DNA from: Bacteroidota bacterium
GTDB lineage: Bacteria; Bacteroidota; Bacteroidia; Chitinophagales; Chitinophagaceae
Length of the DNA: 21,206 nucleotides
Assembly (NCBI GenBank): GCA_023386235.1
Contig: JAEWKC010000043.1
Location: forward strand, 1-21,206
Direction: 5' to 3'
The translations under genes and the position numbers were made by a program. Positions 8,514 through 14,699 of this stretch are shown here, piece after piece. Each line of letters opens with the position of its first letter. The first letter of the stretch is position 1. The notes under the pieces were generated by a model that did not search any database, was not told the origin of the DNA, and worked only from the letters and a program-made list of their open reading frames with translations.

Positions 8514-8590
8514 CGGGGTGTAGCGTAGCCCGGTATCGCGCCTGGTTTGGGACCAGGAGGTCGTAGGTTCGAATCCTGCCACCCCGACCA
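8514..8590 (+). tRNA. tRNA-Pro (anticodon TGG)
   Basis: The acceptor stem CGGGGTG / CACCCCG pairs fully, including the C1-G72 pair usual for bacterial tRNA-Pro. The anticodon arm is CCTGG-TTTGGGA-CCAGG, giving anticodon TGG. The T arm is GTAGG-TTCGAAT-CCTGC, and CCA is encoded (8588-8590). The gene appears intact. The recombinase gene begins 288 bases downstream on the same strand, so the 3' end of this tRNA is the likely integration target of the element to the right. Antisense ORFs across it are artefacts. Confidence 0.97.
8570..8590. other. Probable left attachment site (attL) within the tRNA-Pro 3' end
   Basis: Elements with tyrosine recombinases often integrate at tRNA 3' ends and restore the gene by duplicating its last bases. 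The position directly before a recombinase, with the tRNA complete, fits this. The second copy would be at the far end of the element, beyond the window, so the core cannot be defined here. Confidence 0.4.
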
Positions 8591-8612
8591 CACTTACACT
8601 AAGTAAGGTCAA

Positions 8613-8650
8613 AAACCCTCAAATTCTATGAATTTGAGGGTTTATTGTTT
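8613..8650 (+). terminator. Terminator downstream of tRNA-Pro
   Basis: A perfect 14-bp inverted repeat AAACCCTCAAATTC / GAATTTGAGGGTTT (8613-8626 with 8630-8643) has a 3-base loop and is followed by a T-rich tract. It sits 23 bases past the tRNA and is symmetrical enough to act on both strands. Confidence 0.8.
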
Positions 8651-8690
8651 TATATCATATCAAGAAACCCCAAAGAATATCAAGGTAAAT

Positions 8691-8735
8691 GTGAGTTAAA
8701 CGGTGAGTCATTTTAAGTTTTAAATTTACTCACCG
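8691..8735. repeat. GTGAGT repeat cluster, candidate recombinase/excisionase binding sites
   Basis: GTGAGT occurs at 8691-8696 and 8703-8708 in direct orientation. It occurs again inverted at 8728-8733, where CGGTGAGT (8701-8708) and ACTCACCG (8728-8735) form a perfect 8-bp inverted repeat. Between the att side and the integrase start, such clusters are commonly arm-type sites for recombinase or Xis. The function is inferred from position. Confidence 0.45.
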
Positions 8736-8815
8736 AATAGCTTATAAATAACTGTAAATCACTTATTTAATACATTTATTTTGATGCTATTTATAATTGT
8801 TTGACTTCTTCACTT

Positions 8816-8838
8816 CATTCCATTGAATGGTTGGAATG
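8816..8838. repeat. Inverted repeat CATTCCA / TGGAATG upstream of the integrase
   Basis: CATTCCA (8816-8822) and TGGAATG (8832-8838) are inverted around a 9-base centre, and a smaller dyad CCATtgaATGG (8820-8830) lies inside. Located 40 bases before the integrase start, it may be a recombinase-binding site or an operator for int. Confidence 0.4.
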
Positions 8839-8878
8839 CGAGAACTACTCCAAAGTGTATGAGTTGAACATAAAATAA

Positions 8879-10120
8879 ATGGATATGAAAAGTAAAAACA
8901 CCTTTGGGATTCAATTCGTGTTGCGGTTACCCAAAAACAAGAAAGACGAGATGGCCGTTGTTTATGCAAGAATTACAGTAAACGGTCGCAGAGCTGAAAT
9001 TTCCTTAAAAAGTAAAGTGTCAATTAATAATTGGGATGAAGCAAAAGGAAGAGCAAAAGGAAAGCGAGAAGAAATCATAAAATTGAACAGCCACATGGAG
9101 CAAGTGCGCTCGTTAATTTTTGATGGTTACCAAGAATTGATACAGCAGAACAAATCGGTTTCCGTGGATGCCGTTAAAGCCAAGTACCTTGGTGAAGATA
9201 TAGAAGAAACGATGACTTTATTAAAGGTTATTGAATATCATAGGCAAGTTGCAGCTACAAAACTTGCACCAGGTACCATGAAGAATTATCATACTACCGA
9301 AAGTTATCTCAAAAAGTTTATTAAACATCAATATCGTAAAAACGATATAATGCTGGAAGAACTCAATTATAAGTTCATTCTTGATTTCGAAAATTTCCTC
9401 ATTAATTATGAGTCGACCGATCATCACAAATCCCTTAATAATAATGGGGTGATGAAACATATGGAACGTTTACGCAAAATGGTAAATATGGCTGTTATGA
9501 TGGACTGGTTAGACAAGGATCCATTCTCCAAGTATAAGCTCCATTTCGATAAAGTAGAACGAGGGCACCTCTCTAAAGAGGAATTAAAGGTATTGAGTGA
9601 AAAATACTTTAAAATCGAACGATTACAAGCTGTACTTGATATGTTCCTGTTTAGTTGTTATACAGGGCTTGCTTATATAGATATATTCAATCTAACCAAA
9701 GAGAACATAATTAAAGGGATAGATAGTAGAGATTGGGTTAAAACTAATCGACAAAAAACGAATATAATAGTTAGGATTCCTCTTTTGCCAGAGGCAGTAA
9801 ACTTGATTAAGAAATATAATGACCATCCTGTAGCGGTTGGAAAAGGTACCCTTTTCCCAGTTATTTCTAATCAACGAATGAATGGCTACTTAAAGGAGAT
9901 TGCTGAAATCTGTGGGATAGATAAAAATTTTACCTTTCACCTTGCAAGACATACTTTTGCTACAACTGTGACTTTGAGTAATGGTGTACCGATAGAATCA
10001 GTAAGCAAAATGCTCGGACATACTTCTATTCGTACCACTCAGATTTATGCAAAGGTAGTGGAACATAAACTTAGCGAGGATATGCAAAATTTACGGAAAA
10101 GGATGGTTGCTAAAAATTGA
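8879..10120 (+). CDS. Tyrosine recombinase (integrase) of the Bacteroidota element type
   Basis: The protein has 413 residues. An N-terminal arm-binding-like domain (about 10-55, LKSKVSINNWDEAKGR) is followed by the SAM-like core-binding domain (about 112-215) and the catalytic domain (about 230-413). Catalytic residues seen are Lys293, His354 and Arg357 in FHLARHTFAT, His381 in LGHTSIRTTQIY, and the nucleophile Tyr390. The position of the first catalytic Arg reads GLAYID, with Ala265 where most family members have Arg. This is also known in some Bacteroides integrases such as IntDOT, which has Ser there. It is expected to cut and rejoin attP with tRNA-Pro. An alternative ATG two codons later (8885) is equally possible. 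Confidence 0.93.
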   Translation: MDMKSKNTFGIQFVLRLPKNKKDEMAVVYARITVNGRRAEISLKSKVSINNWDEAKGRAKGKREEIIKLNSHMEQVRSLIFDGYQELIQQNKSVSVDAVKAKYLGEDIEETMTLLKVIEYHRQVAATKLAPGTMKNYHTTESYLKKFIKHQYRKNDIMLEELNYKFILDFENFLINYESTDHHKSLNNNGVMKHMERLRKMVNMAVMMDWLDKDPFSKYKLHFDKVERGHLSKEELKVLSEKYFKIERLQAVLDMFLFSCYTGLAYIDIFNLTKENIIKGIDSRDWVKTNRQKTNIIVRIPLLPEAVNLIKKYNDHPVAVGKGTLFPVISNQRMNGYLKEIAEICGIDKNFTFHLARHTFATTVTLSNGVPIESVSKMLGHTSIRTTQIYAKVVEHKLSEDMQNLRKRMVAKN

Positions 10121-10291
10121 TTTGCAGATGTTAAGCTGCCTTTTAGAGCCAAAGGCTACCAATAGGTGCCATATTATGATGTTCAGTTTAAAAGTTTTGT
10201 TCATTTGGATTCATTATGGCATGATTTAGTATTAAGTACTTGTCTTTTGCCTTCGTGATAGAACTGGATTTTAATAAAAAAAAAAGAACAC

Positions 10292-10567
10292 ATGAAAGTT
10301 GAGCTTATTACACGGGAAGATTTGGAGAACTTTAAAAAAGAACTTTTGCAAGAAATTAGAAGAAGTACGCCGCACCCTAGAAAACCAGGACAAGAACCAA
10401 AGGAATGGTTGAAAAGCTATGAGGTGCGAAAATTATTAGGGATTTCGGCAGGTACACTCCAAAACCTTCGATTAAATGAAACATTGCCCTATACAAAAAT
10501 AGGTGGATTGATGTATTATCGCTATGAAGATATTAGGAAATTAATGGATGGAGTTGATAGAAGTTAG
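10292..10567 (+). CDS. Small helix-turn-helix protein, excisionase-like
   Basis: This 91-residue protein has an N-terminal helical, charged segment (1-35) and a C-terminal winged-HTH of the MerR/excisionase (HTH_17) type: WLKSYEVRKLLGISAGTLQNLR, then LPYTKIGGLMYYRYEDIRKLM at about 41-86. Proteins of this kind next to an integrase usually act as directionality factors or as regulators of int and excision genes in Bacteroidota elements. It is followed within 20 bases by a strong hairpin with a T-run (10583-10615). The call as excisionase is inferred from size, fold and neighbour. A plain transcriptional regulator would look the same. Confidence 0.8.
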   Translation: MKVELITREDLENFKKELLQEIRRSTPHPRKPGQEPKEWLKSYEVRKLLGISAGTLQNLRLNETLPYTKIGGLMYYRYEDIRKLMDGVDRS

Positions 10568-10574
10568 AATATTA

Positions 10575-10784
10575 AGAAAGATAAAAAAAGCAGGATTTCA
10601 CGTCCTGCTTTTTTTATGCCCTTATTTTTAATCCTCAAAGCACATTTAATATTCCACTGCAAATTCATGGCGCATAAAATAGCTTTGATTGGACTTTTAG
10701 ATAAAGAATATTGAAGAAAACGCCTCCCGGTACCCAATTCAATATTTTCTTCAAAACCCTTTCTTATCGGTTCTTTAACCGATA
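10575..10784. repeat. Structured tandem unit A (pseudoknot plus hairpins), possible ncRNA
   Basis: The unit contains P1 GCAGGA/TCCTGC (10590-10595 with 10603-10608). P2 TTTTATGC/GCATAAAA pairs 10612-10619 with 10672-10679, and P3 TCAAAGC/GCTTTGA pairs 10635-10641 with 10682-10688. P4 TTGAAGAAAA/TTTTCTTCAA pairs 10711-10720 with 10745-10754, and P5 TATCGGTT/AACCGATA pairs 10765-10772 with 10777-10784. P2 and P3 interleave, giving an H-type pseudoknot. A diverged copy follows about 216 bases later with the same helices in the same order. No ORF of note lies here. Whether the working molecule is RNA (and from which strand) or single-stranded DNA is unknown. Confidence 0.6.
10583..10615 (+). terminator. 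Bidirectional terminator after the HTH gene
   Basis: AAAAAAAGCAGGA / TCCTGCTTTTTTT (10583-10595 with 10603-10615) forms a 13-bp stem with a 7-base loop and ends in a T-run on both strands. It is also helix P1 of the first structured repeat unit. On the minus strand it would end any transcript made from that repeat region. Confidence 0.75.
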
Positions 10785-10790
10785 TACTTC

Positions 10791-11000
10791 AGAAAGATTT
10801 ACTAAGCAGGATTTAGAGTTCCTGCCTTTTTCTACAACTATATTTTTTATAGCCAAAGCACACTTACACACCCTGCACTTTTTCTGGCGTTGTAAAAGAG
10901 CTTTTGGCTATTTATGAAACAGAAATTTGAAAATGTACCTCCGATCTATTTTCTAATCACCTCCATTTTTCAAACTTCTCTTTTAGGCTTCTACAGCCTA
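10791..11000. repeat. Structured tandem unit B (second copy of the pseudoknot element)
   Basis: Shared words with unit A at an offset of 216-218 bases include AGAAAGAT, AAGCAGGATTT, CAAAGCACA, CTGCA, TGGCG and CCTCC. The helices recur with changed bases. P1 is GCAGGA/TCCTGC (10806-10811 with 10820-10825), P2 TACAAC/GTTGTA (10833-10838 with 10889-10894), and P3 ATAGCCAAAGC/GCTTTTGGCTAT (10849-10859 with 10900-10911, one bulged T). P4 is TTTGAAAATG/CATTTTTCAAA (10926-10935 with 10964-10974, one bulge) and P5 TAGGCT/AGCCTA (10984-10989 with 10995-11000). P2 and P3 again interleave. Unlike unit A, P1 here is followed by a T-run only on the plus strand. Confidence 0.6.
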
Positions 11001-11315
11001 GCATTATGCAATAAAAATTAGAATAGAATATTTCCACAATCAACCGGTAAAAAGGCAGCCAATGTACGGCGGTCACCCCTCGCTCATATCCAGCCAAAAG
11101 ACTACGGCATAAGCGGTTTCCTCCCTGAAGGTGCCCTCCAATTATTCCGTTTCCTTTTGGTTTTTCGCTTTGCCCGCTTGGATTATCTGCTTTCTTTTTT
11201 CCGGTTTTTCTTTTGGAAAAATTTATGCGAAGCGAGGCGGAGCAAACCACAACAAGAAGCAGGAAACGAGAAAAACGAACGTAACAAAATGTCAAATTTT
11301 TAAAACAGAACGATT
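11001..11315. other. Non-coding or weakly coding leader before ssb
   Basis: This stretch has higher GC than its surroundings and no convincing gene. A minus-strand ORF (10957-11295, 112 codons) and a short plus-strand ORF (11131-11319, 62 codons, overlapping the ssb start) cross it. Neither resembles a domain I know, and both run into neighbouring features. It probably holds the promoter region of the ssb-PRTRC operon, though I could not find a convincing TTTG / TAnnTTTG pair. The base composition suggests a conserved element segment. Confidence 0.4.
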
Positions 11316-11708
11316 ATGAACATCACAGGCAGACTGACAAGAAATGCGGAAGTAGGCACATTGTCGAACGAAAAACAGGTAGTAAACTTTTCAGTAGCAG
11401 TAAATGACGGCTACCGCAACAAACAGGGCGAACGAGTAGAGCAAACGACCTACTTCGATTGTGCCTATTGGATAACCCCCAACGTGGCAAAGCTACTGAC
11501 AAAAGGCACTTTGGTAGAACTCACAGGCAGGGTAAGTACACGAGCGTGGGTAAGCAAAGACGGAGAAGCAAGGGCAGGTCTGAATTTCCATACCTCAAAC
11601 ATCAAACTGCACGGAGGTAGCAGGAGAGCCGAAACCGTACAGGCTACTGCACAATCAGAAAGCAACGGTACAGCAGGACAAGACACGGAGGACGACCTCC
11701 CATTTTAA
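11316..11708 (+). CDS. ssb: Single-stranded DNA-binding protein of the element
   Basis: The protein has 130 residues. The OB fold covers about 1-100: MNITGRLTRNAEV start, VVNFSVAVND strand, TTYFDCAYW, and the GTLVELTGRVSTRAW strand. A Gly/Ser/Gln-rich linker follows, then the acidic tip DDLPF, the usual docking site for replication and repair partners. It is shorter than typical chromosomal SSBs, as element-borne copies often are. It would coat single-stranded element DNA during transfer or replication. It is the first gene of a plus-strand run reaching to the ThiF gene at 17609, with DUF932 44 bases downstream. Confidence 0.93.
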   Translation: MNITGRLTRNAEVGTLSNEKQVVNFSVAVNDGYRNKQGERVEQTTYFDCAYWITPNVAKLLTKGTLVELTGRVSTRAWVSKDGEARAGLNFHTSNIKLHGGSRRAETVQATAQSESNGTAGQDTEDDLPF

Positions 11709-11752
11709 TCAAGAACATTCATTCATTTTTTAACATCAAAATTTTAAGCATT

Positions 11753-12826
11753 ATGGCACACAACATCAATTTCAACGAGAGAACAGGAAAGTACAGTTTC
11801 TTTACAGTACAGCAAAAAGCGTGGCACGGATTAGGACAGGTTGTCGAACAATACCCGACAAGCGAGGAAGCTATTAAACACGCAGGGTTAGACTATGAAG
11901 TCGTAAAATCCCCACTATTTACCAAAGGTTCGGGCATTATCGAAACTGAACAAGGTATTGAGATAGGCAGTAACGAGTTGGAAGTACCTAACTATTTCGC
12001 AAACATACGCACCGATAACAATGCGGTATTAGGCGTAGTTGGTAAGGATTACCACATCGTACAAAACCGTGAAGCGTTTAATTTCTTTGATGCCATTGTA
12101 GGCGGTGGCGACGGTATTCTCTACGAAACCGCAGGAGCATTGGGCAAAGGAGAACGTATTTTTATCACAGCCAAACTCCCCGACTATATCCGAGTAGGCA
12201 AAGGCGATGATGTAACCGAAAAATACATCTTCCTAACCACTTCACACGATGGCAGTGGAAGTATAACAGCCGCATTTACTCCTATCCGTATCGTTTGTCA
12301 AAATACCCTTAACGCTTCGTTACGTAGTATGACCAATGTAGTCCGTATCAAACACACTTCGGGAGCAAAACAACGTATCGAGAACGCTCACAAGATTATG
12401 GGACTTGCCAACACATTGAGCAACCAATTAGAGGGCATTTTCAACGAGTGGACAAAGGTAAAGGTAACAGACCGAGAGGTAAGAAAGCTAATCCAATTGG
12501 CACTTTGCCCGAATAAGGAAACGCTTGACCTACTCAAAAAAGGTGCGGAAGATGAAGTTTCCACCGTGTTTAAAAATGTCGTTGATGACGCTTTCGGCTA
12601 TGCAATGATGAGCGACACACAGCAAATGGACACAACCAAAGGCACATTGTTCGGAGCGTACAATGCTGTTACAGGCTACTATCAGAACGTAAAAAAATAC
12701 AATAATGACGAAGCCAAGTTACAGAATATTGTATTGGGTGGTACTGCACAACGCAAATCACAGAAAGCATTTGACTTGTGTACTGCCTTTGCTTCGGACG
12801 GTGCGGAAATCCTAACACTTAATTAA
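11753..12826 (+). CDS. DUF932 (phage/plasmid-like, TIGR03299) protein
   Basis: This 357-residue protein has the DUF932 hallmarks: AWHGLGQVVEQYPTSEEAI near residue 23, a beta-rich middle with YHIVQNREAFNFFDAIVG and GKGERIFITAKLP, FTPIRIVCQNTLNASLR near 180, and a helical C-terminus ending in a region typical of TIGR03299. DUF932 proteins are common on phages, plasmids and ICEs next to ssb and PRTRC genes. Their role is not established, though replication or antirestriction has been suggested from context. A hairpin follows immediately after its stop codon, then a set of small ORFs. Confidence 0.88.
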   Translation: MAHNINFNERTGKYSFFTVQQKAWHGLGQVVEQYPTSEEAIKHAGLDYEVVKSPLFTKGSGIIETEQGIEIGSNELEVPNYFANIRTDNNAVLGVVGKDYHIVQNREAFNFFDAIVGGGDGILYETAGALGKGERIFITAKLPDYIRVGKGDDVTEKYIFLTTSHDGSGSITAAFTPIRIVCQNTLNASLRSMTNVVRIKHTSGAKQRIENAHKIMGLANTLSNQLEGIFNEWTKVKVTDREVRKLIQLALCPNKETLDLLKKGAEDEVSTVFKNVVDDAFGYAMMSDTQQMDTTKGTLFGAYNAVTGYYQNVKKYNNDEAKLQNIVLGGTAQRKSQKAFDLCTAFASDGAEILTLN

Positions 12827-12834
12827 ATAACCAC

Positions 12835-12862
12835 AGGCTACCGCCTTAATCGGTGGTAGCCT
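12835..12862 (+). other. Hairpin directly after the DUF932 gene
   Basis: AGGCTACCGCC / GGTGGTAGCCT (12835-12845 with 12852-12862) forms an 11-bp stem with one G-T pair and a 6-base loop. It begins 8 bases past the stop codon and ends 17 bases before the next start. There is no T-run, so it is not a clear terminator. It may be an mRNA-stabilising or processing hairpin within the operon. Confidence 0.6.
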
Positions 12863-12879
12863 ACTATAAAACAACAGTA

Positions 12880-13050
12880 ATGAAAGTAGAAACATTTATA
12901 GCAACCATAAAGCACAACAACGGAACAGTAAACCTCAAAGTGGTATCACTAAATGGTAAGCAGGGAGCGATACAGCAGATAACAACCGTAGAGGGTTGCC
13001 CCGAATGTGCCATTACGGAAATAGTAAAGATTGATAACGACACAAATTAG
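12880..13050 (+). CDS. Small protein of unknown function with CxxC motif
   Basis: The protein has 56 residues, starting at the ATG at 12880. An in-frame upstream start at 12853 would place its start inside the hairpin at 12835-12862, so the shorter form is preferred. The sequence is beta-rich (VETFIATIKHNNGTVNLKVVSLNG) and then has CPEC (Cys40, Cys43), which might bind a metal. I do not recognise a family. It is tightly placed between DUF932 and the next small ORF (6-base gap), with codon use like its neighbours, supporting a real gene. Confidence 0.6.
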   Translation: MKVETFIATIKHNNGTVNLKVVSLNGKQGAIQQITTVEGCPECAITEIVKIDNDTN

Positions 13051-13056
13051 TGAGAA

Positions 13057-13263
13057 ATGAAGACAACATCAAAGACCGAAGCGAAGCAGTTGGCAAAAGC
13101 ATACAGCCATAATAAAGAGTACAAAGACGTGGCTTTATACATCATCTACTGTAACCGAACAGAACTATACTATGTAGATACAAACAGCCTAATAAGGCTT
13201 TGGGAACAACTAATCGGCTACTATGTAAACGGAGTTTATACTTCCGAAAAATCACATTCATAA
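13057..13263 (+). CDS. Small protein of unknown function
   Basis: The protein has 68 residues. The N-terminal third is basic and helical (KTEAKQLAKAYSHNKEYKDVA), followed by a beta-strand and aromatic-rich middle (LYIIYCNRTELYYVD) and a second helix (SLIRLWEQLIGYY). I see no known motif and no signal peptide. It begins 6 bases after the preceding stop and ends 16 bases before the next gene, as expected within an operon. It is likely a genuine element gene of unknown role. Confidence 0.6.
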   Translation: MKTTSKTEAKQLAKAYSHNKEYKDVALYIIYCNRTELYYVDTNSLIRLWEQLIGYYVNGVYTSEKSHS

Positions 13264-13279
13264 CCTTTAAGCGAGTATA

Positions 13280-13618
13280 ATGAAAACGAAAGCAATAGCC
13301 ACAAAGTTTGTCCGCCACGAAGTACCCGAACTGGAAACGCTGAAATCTTCAAAGGTCTATCAGTTAAGGGAAAAACTGAACAAAGGCGAGAAATTGAGCC
13401 GAGCCGAAAAAAATTGGATTGCGGAAGCAGTAAACCGTAATGCGTTTTTCAGAAAAGCCGTACCCCTTATGGGTTATCGGTTTGGGTTTGAGGATATTTT
13501 AAAAGCCTATGTAGTAAAACAGTACGACAGTTGGCAGGAATACAATGCCCCTGATAAAACGAGCCTACGAAGTTTCATTTATGGCAGGATTGACCAAATA
13601 GCGGAAATCAGTAAATAA
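13280..13618 (+). CDS. Protein of unknown function, 112 aa
   Basis: The protein is basic and mostly helical. VYQLREKLNKGEKLSRAEKNWIAEAVNRN (about 26-54) looks like a helical pair. A second segment (GYRFGFEDILKAYVVKQYDSWQEY) and an ending in IYGRIDQIAEI follow. I do not recognise the family. Similar short helical proteins lie between DUF932 and PRTRC genes in Bacteroidota islands, so a role tied to the element is likely. There are no membrane segments and no cysteines of note. Confidence 0.65.
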   Translation: MKTKAIATKFVRHEVPELETLKSSKVYQLREKLNKGEKLSRAEKNWIAEAVNRNAFFRKAVPLMGYRFGFEDILKAYVVKQYDSWQEYNAPDKTSLRSFIYGRIDQIAEISK

Positions 13619-13637
13619 CATTTAAAAGCAATCAAAG

Positions 13638-13868
13638 ATGAAAACAACAGATAAAAACATCGAAGAAACAGAGTTAGAAAGGCTTTGCAGGGAGCGTTTT
13701 CAGCACCTAACAAATGAACAGCTTGTAGCAAGGGTAAACGGTCTGCCCGACTTTGGTTGGGATGATGAGGGTGTAGAATTACAAAGACGGCACAGAGTTT
13801 CAAACGGTGCTTTTGATTATGCCTTTGACTACAATACAATGATAATCCTAAAAGATGAAAAGCAATGA
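13638..13868 (+). CDS. Small acidic protein of unknown function
   Basis: The protein has 76 residues. The first half is Glu-rich and helical (NIEETELERLCRERFQHLTNEQLVARVNG). The second half is Asp/Tyr-rich (FGWDDEGVELQRRH, FDYAFDYNTMIILK). No family is recognised. The stop codon overlaps the next start by four bases (ATGA), so the two small proteins are probably translated together. Confidence 0.6.
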   Translation: MKTTDKNIEETELERLCRERFQHLTNEQLVARVNGLPDFGWDDEGVELQRRHRVSNGAFDYAFDYNTMIILKDEKQ

Positions 13869-14059
13869 AAGTAACAGATTTAAACGGTTTCCAAATCGAA
13901 GTAACAGACCTTGACGAAGCTATCCGAATAACAGCAGATTACAAAGAATACCACCATAAAGACAAACGTTTTTCGGAGTTCGACAAAAGGCAAAAAGCCT
14001 ATTGGAGGGATATGTATGAGAAACTGACAGCAATCAAAGAACAAGTAACAACACTTTAA
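13865..14059 (+). CDS. Small protein of unknown function
   Basis: The protein has 64 residues. It opens with a short beta hairpin (MKVTDLNGFQIEVTDLDEAI), continues with a helix and a Lys/His/Asp-rich middle (DYKEYHHKDKRFSEFDKRQKAYW), and ends in a helix. No family is recognised. It is translationally coupled to the upstream gene by a 4-base overlap and lies 12 bases ahead of the PRTRC E gene. Confidence 0.6.
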   Translation: MKVTDLNGFQIEVTDLDEAIRITADYKEYHHKDKRFSEFDKRQKAYWRDMYEKLTAIKEQVTTL

Positions 14060-14071
14060 AATTTTAGAACG

Positions 14072-14680
14072 ATGAACACAAATTTTTTCAATCAGATACA
14101 GCAGTTAGACTTTACAGGAGTATTGCAACTGAACATTTCAAAAGGAATAGAAAGCAACCTAATTGTAACAGTATTGCTTAACAACGAACAATGCGGAGAT
14201 AGTGCCAAAAACGGTATTCCCCCATTAACATTTAACGCCACACCCCAAGAGTTTGACGAGGGATTTTTTGAGCAGATAACTACACCCATACAAAAGGTAT
14301 CGGGCTTAATGGTGGATATGGAAAAATTCTTAAAGCAATTGGACGAAGCCAAAGCACAATCGGCAATCGAGAAAGCAAAAACCGAAAAAGAGAAAAAAGA
14401 AAAAGAAGCCAAAGACAAGAAGTTTAAAGATGCAATGGCAAAGGCGGACGAGTTGGAAAAAGAGGGCAAATTCCGTGAAGCGTGGATAAAAGTTCCCGAT
14501 ATAACGGAGTTTCCCGAAAAAGCGGACGAGATACGCAAACGCAAAACGTCATTATCCGACAAGTTTGCCACACCGAGCCTTTTCGGAGCAATTGATGAAA
14601 CAAAACCCGAAACACCAAAAGAGCAAAAAATTACTGCCGATTATCCCATTGATGAAGCAGACGAAGAAGAACAATATTAA
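14072..14680 (+). CDS. PRTRC system protein E
   Basis: The protein has 202 residues. The N-terminal globular part (1-85) matches the PRTRC E pattern: NFFNQIQQLDFTGVLQLNI, then PPLTFNATPQEFDEGFFEQI. A Lys/Glu/Ala-rich coiled coil (about 85-150) follows, then an acidic, disordered tail (180-202). It is the first gene of the PRTRC (ParB-related, ThiF-related) cassette. Its biochemical role is unknown; position and coiled coil suggest a scaffold or partner for the Ub-like/E1/E2-like proteins encoded next. No ParB or JAB-type PRTRC A gene is seen near it. Confidence 0.82.
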   Translation: MNTNFFNQIQQLDFTGVLQLNISKGIESNLIVTVLLNNEQCGDSAKNGIPPLTFNATPQEFDEGFFEQITTPIQKVSGLMVDMEKFLKQLDEAKAQSAIEKAKTEKEKKEKEAKDKKFKDAMAKADELEKEGKFREAWIKVPDITEFPEKADEIRKRKTSLSDKFATPSLFGAIDETKPETPKEQKITADYPIDEADEEEQY

Positions 14681-14699
14681 CACTTAAAAATAAGCAATT

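Noticed and set aside
8381..8612. Two overlapping minus-strand ORFs across the tRNA gene (including a GFEPTTSWSQT-like peptide)
   Set aside because: These are antisense reads of tRNA-Pro. Peptides of this type are a known annotation artefact.
10583..11000. CRISPR array or insertion sequence in the repeat region
   Set aside because: There are only two units of over 200 bases with strong divergence, no regular spacers and no transposase gene.
10575..11000. Type III toxin-antitoxin (ToxI-like) repeats
   Set aside because: ToxI-type repeats are about 36 bases and followed by a toxin gene. Here units are about 216 bases and the neighbours are an HTH gene and ssb. The pseudoknot resemblance alone is not enough.
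11131..11319. 62-codon plus-strand ORF with hydrophobic N-terminus before ssb
   Set aside because: It overlaps the ssb start, lacks a known domain and has a composition like the surrounding leader. It is not excluded, but not supported as a gene.
12853..12879. Longer start for the CxxC protein at 12853
   Set aside because: It would begin within the hairpin at 12835-12862. The ATG at 12880 fits better.
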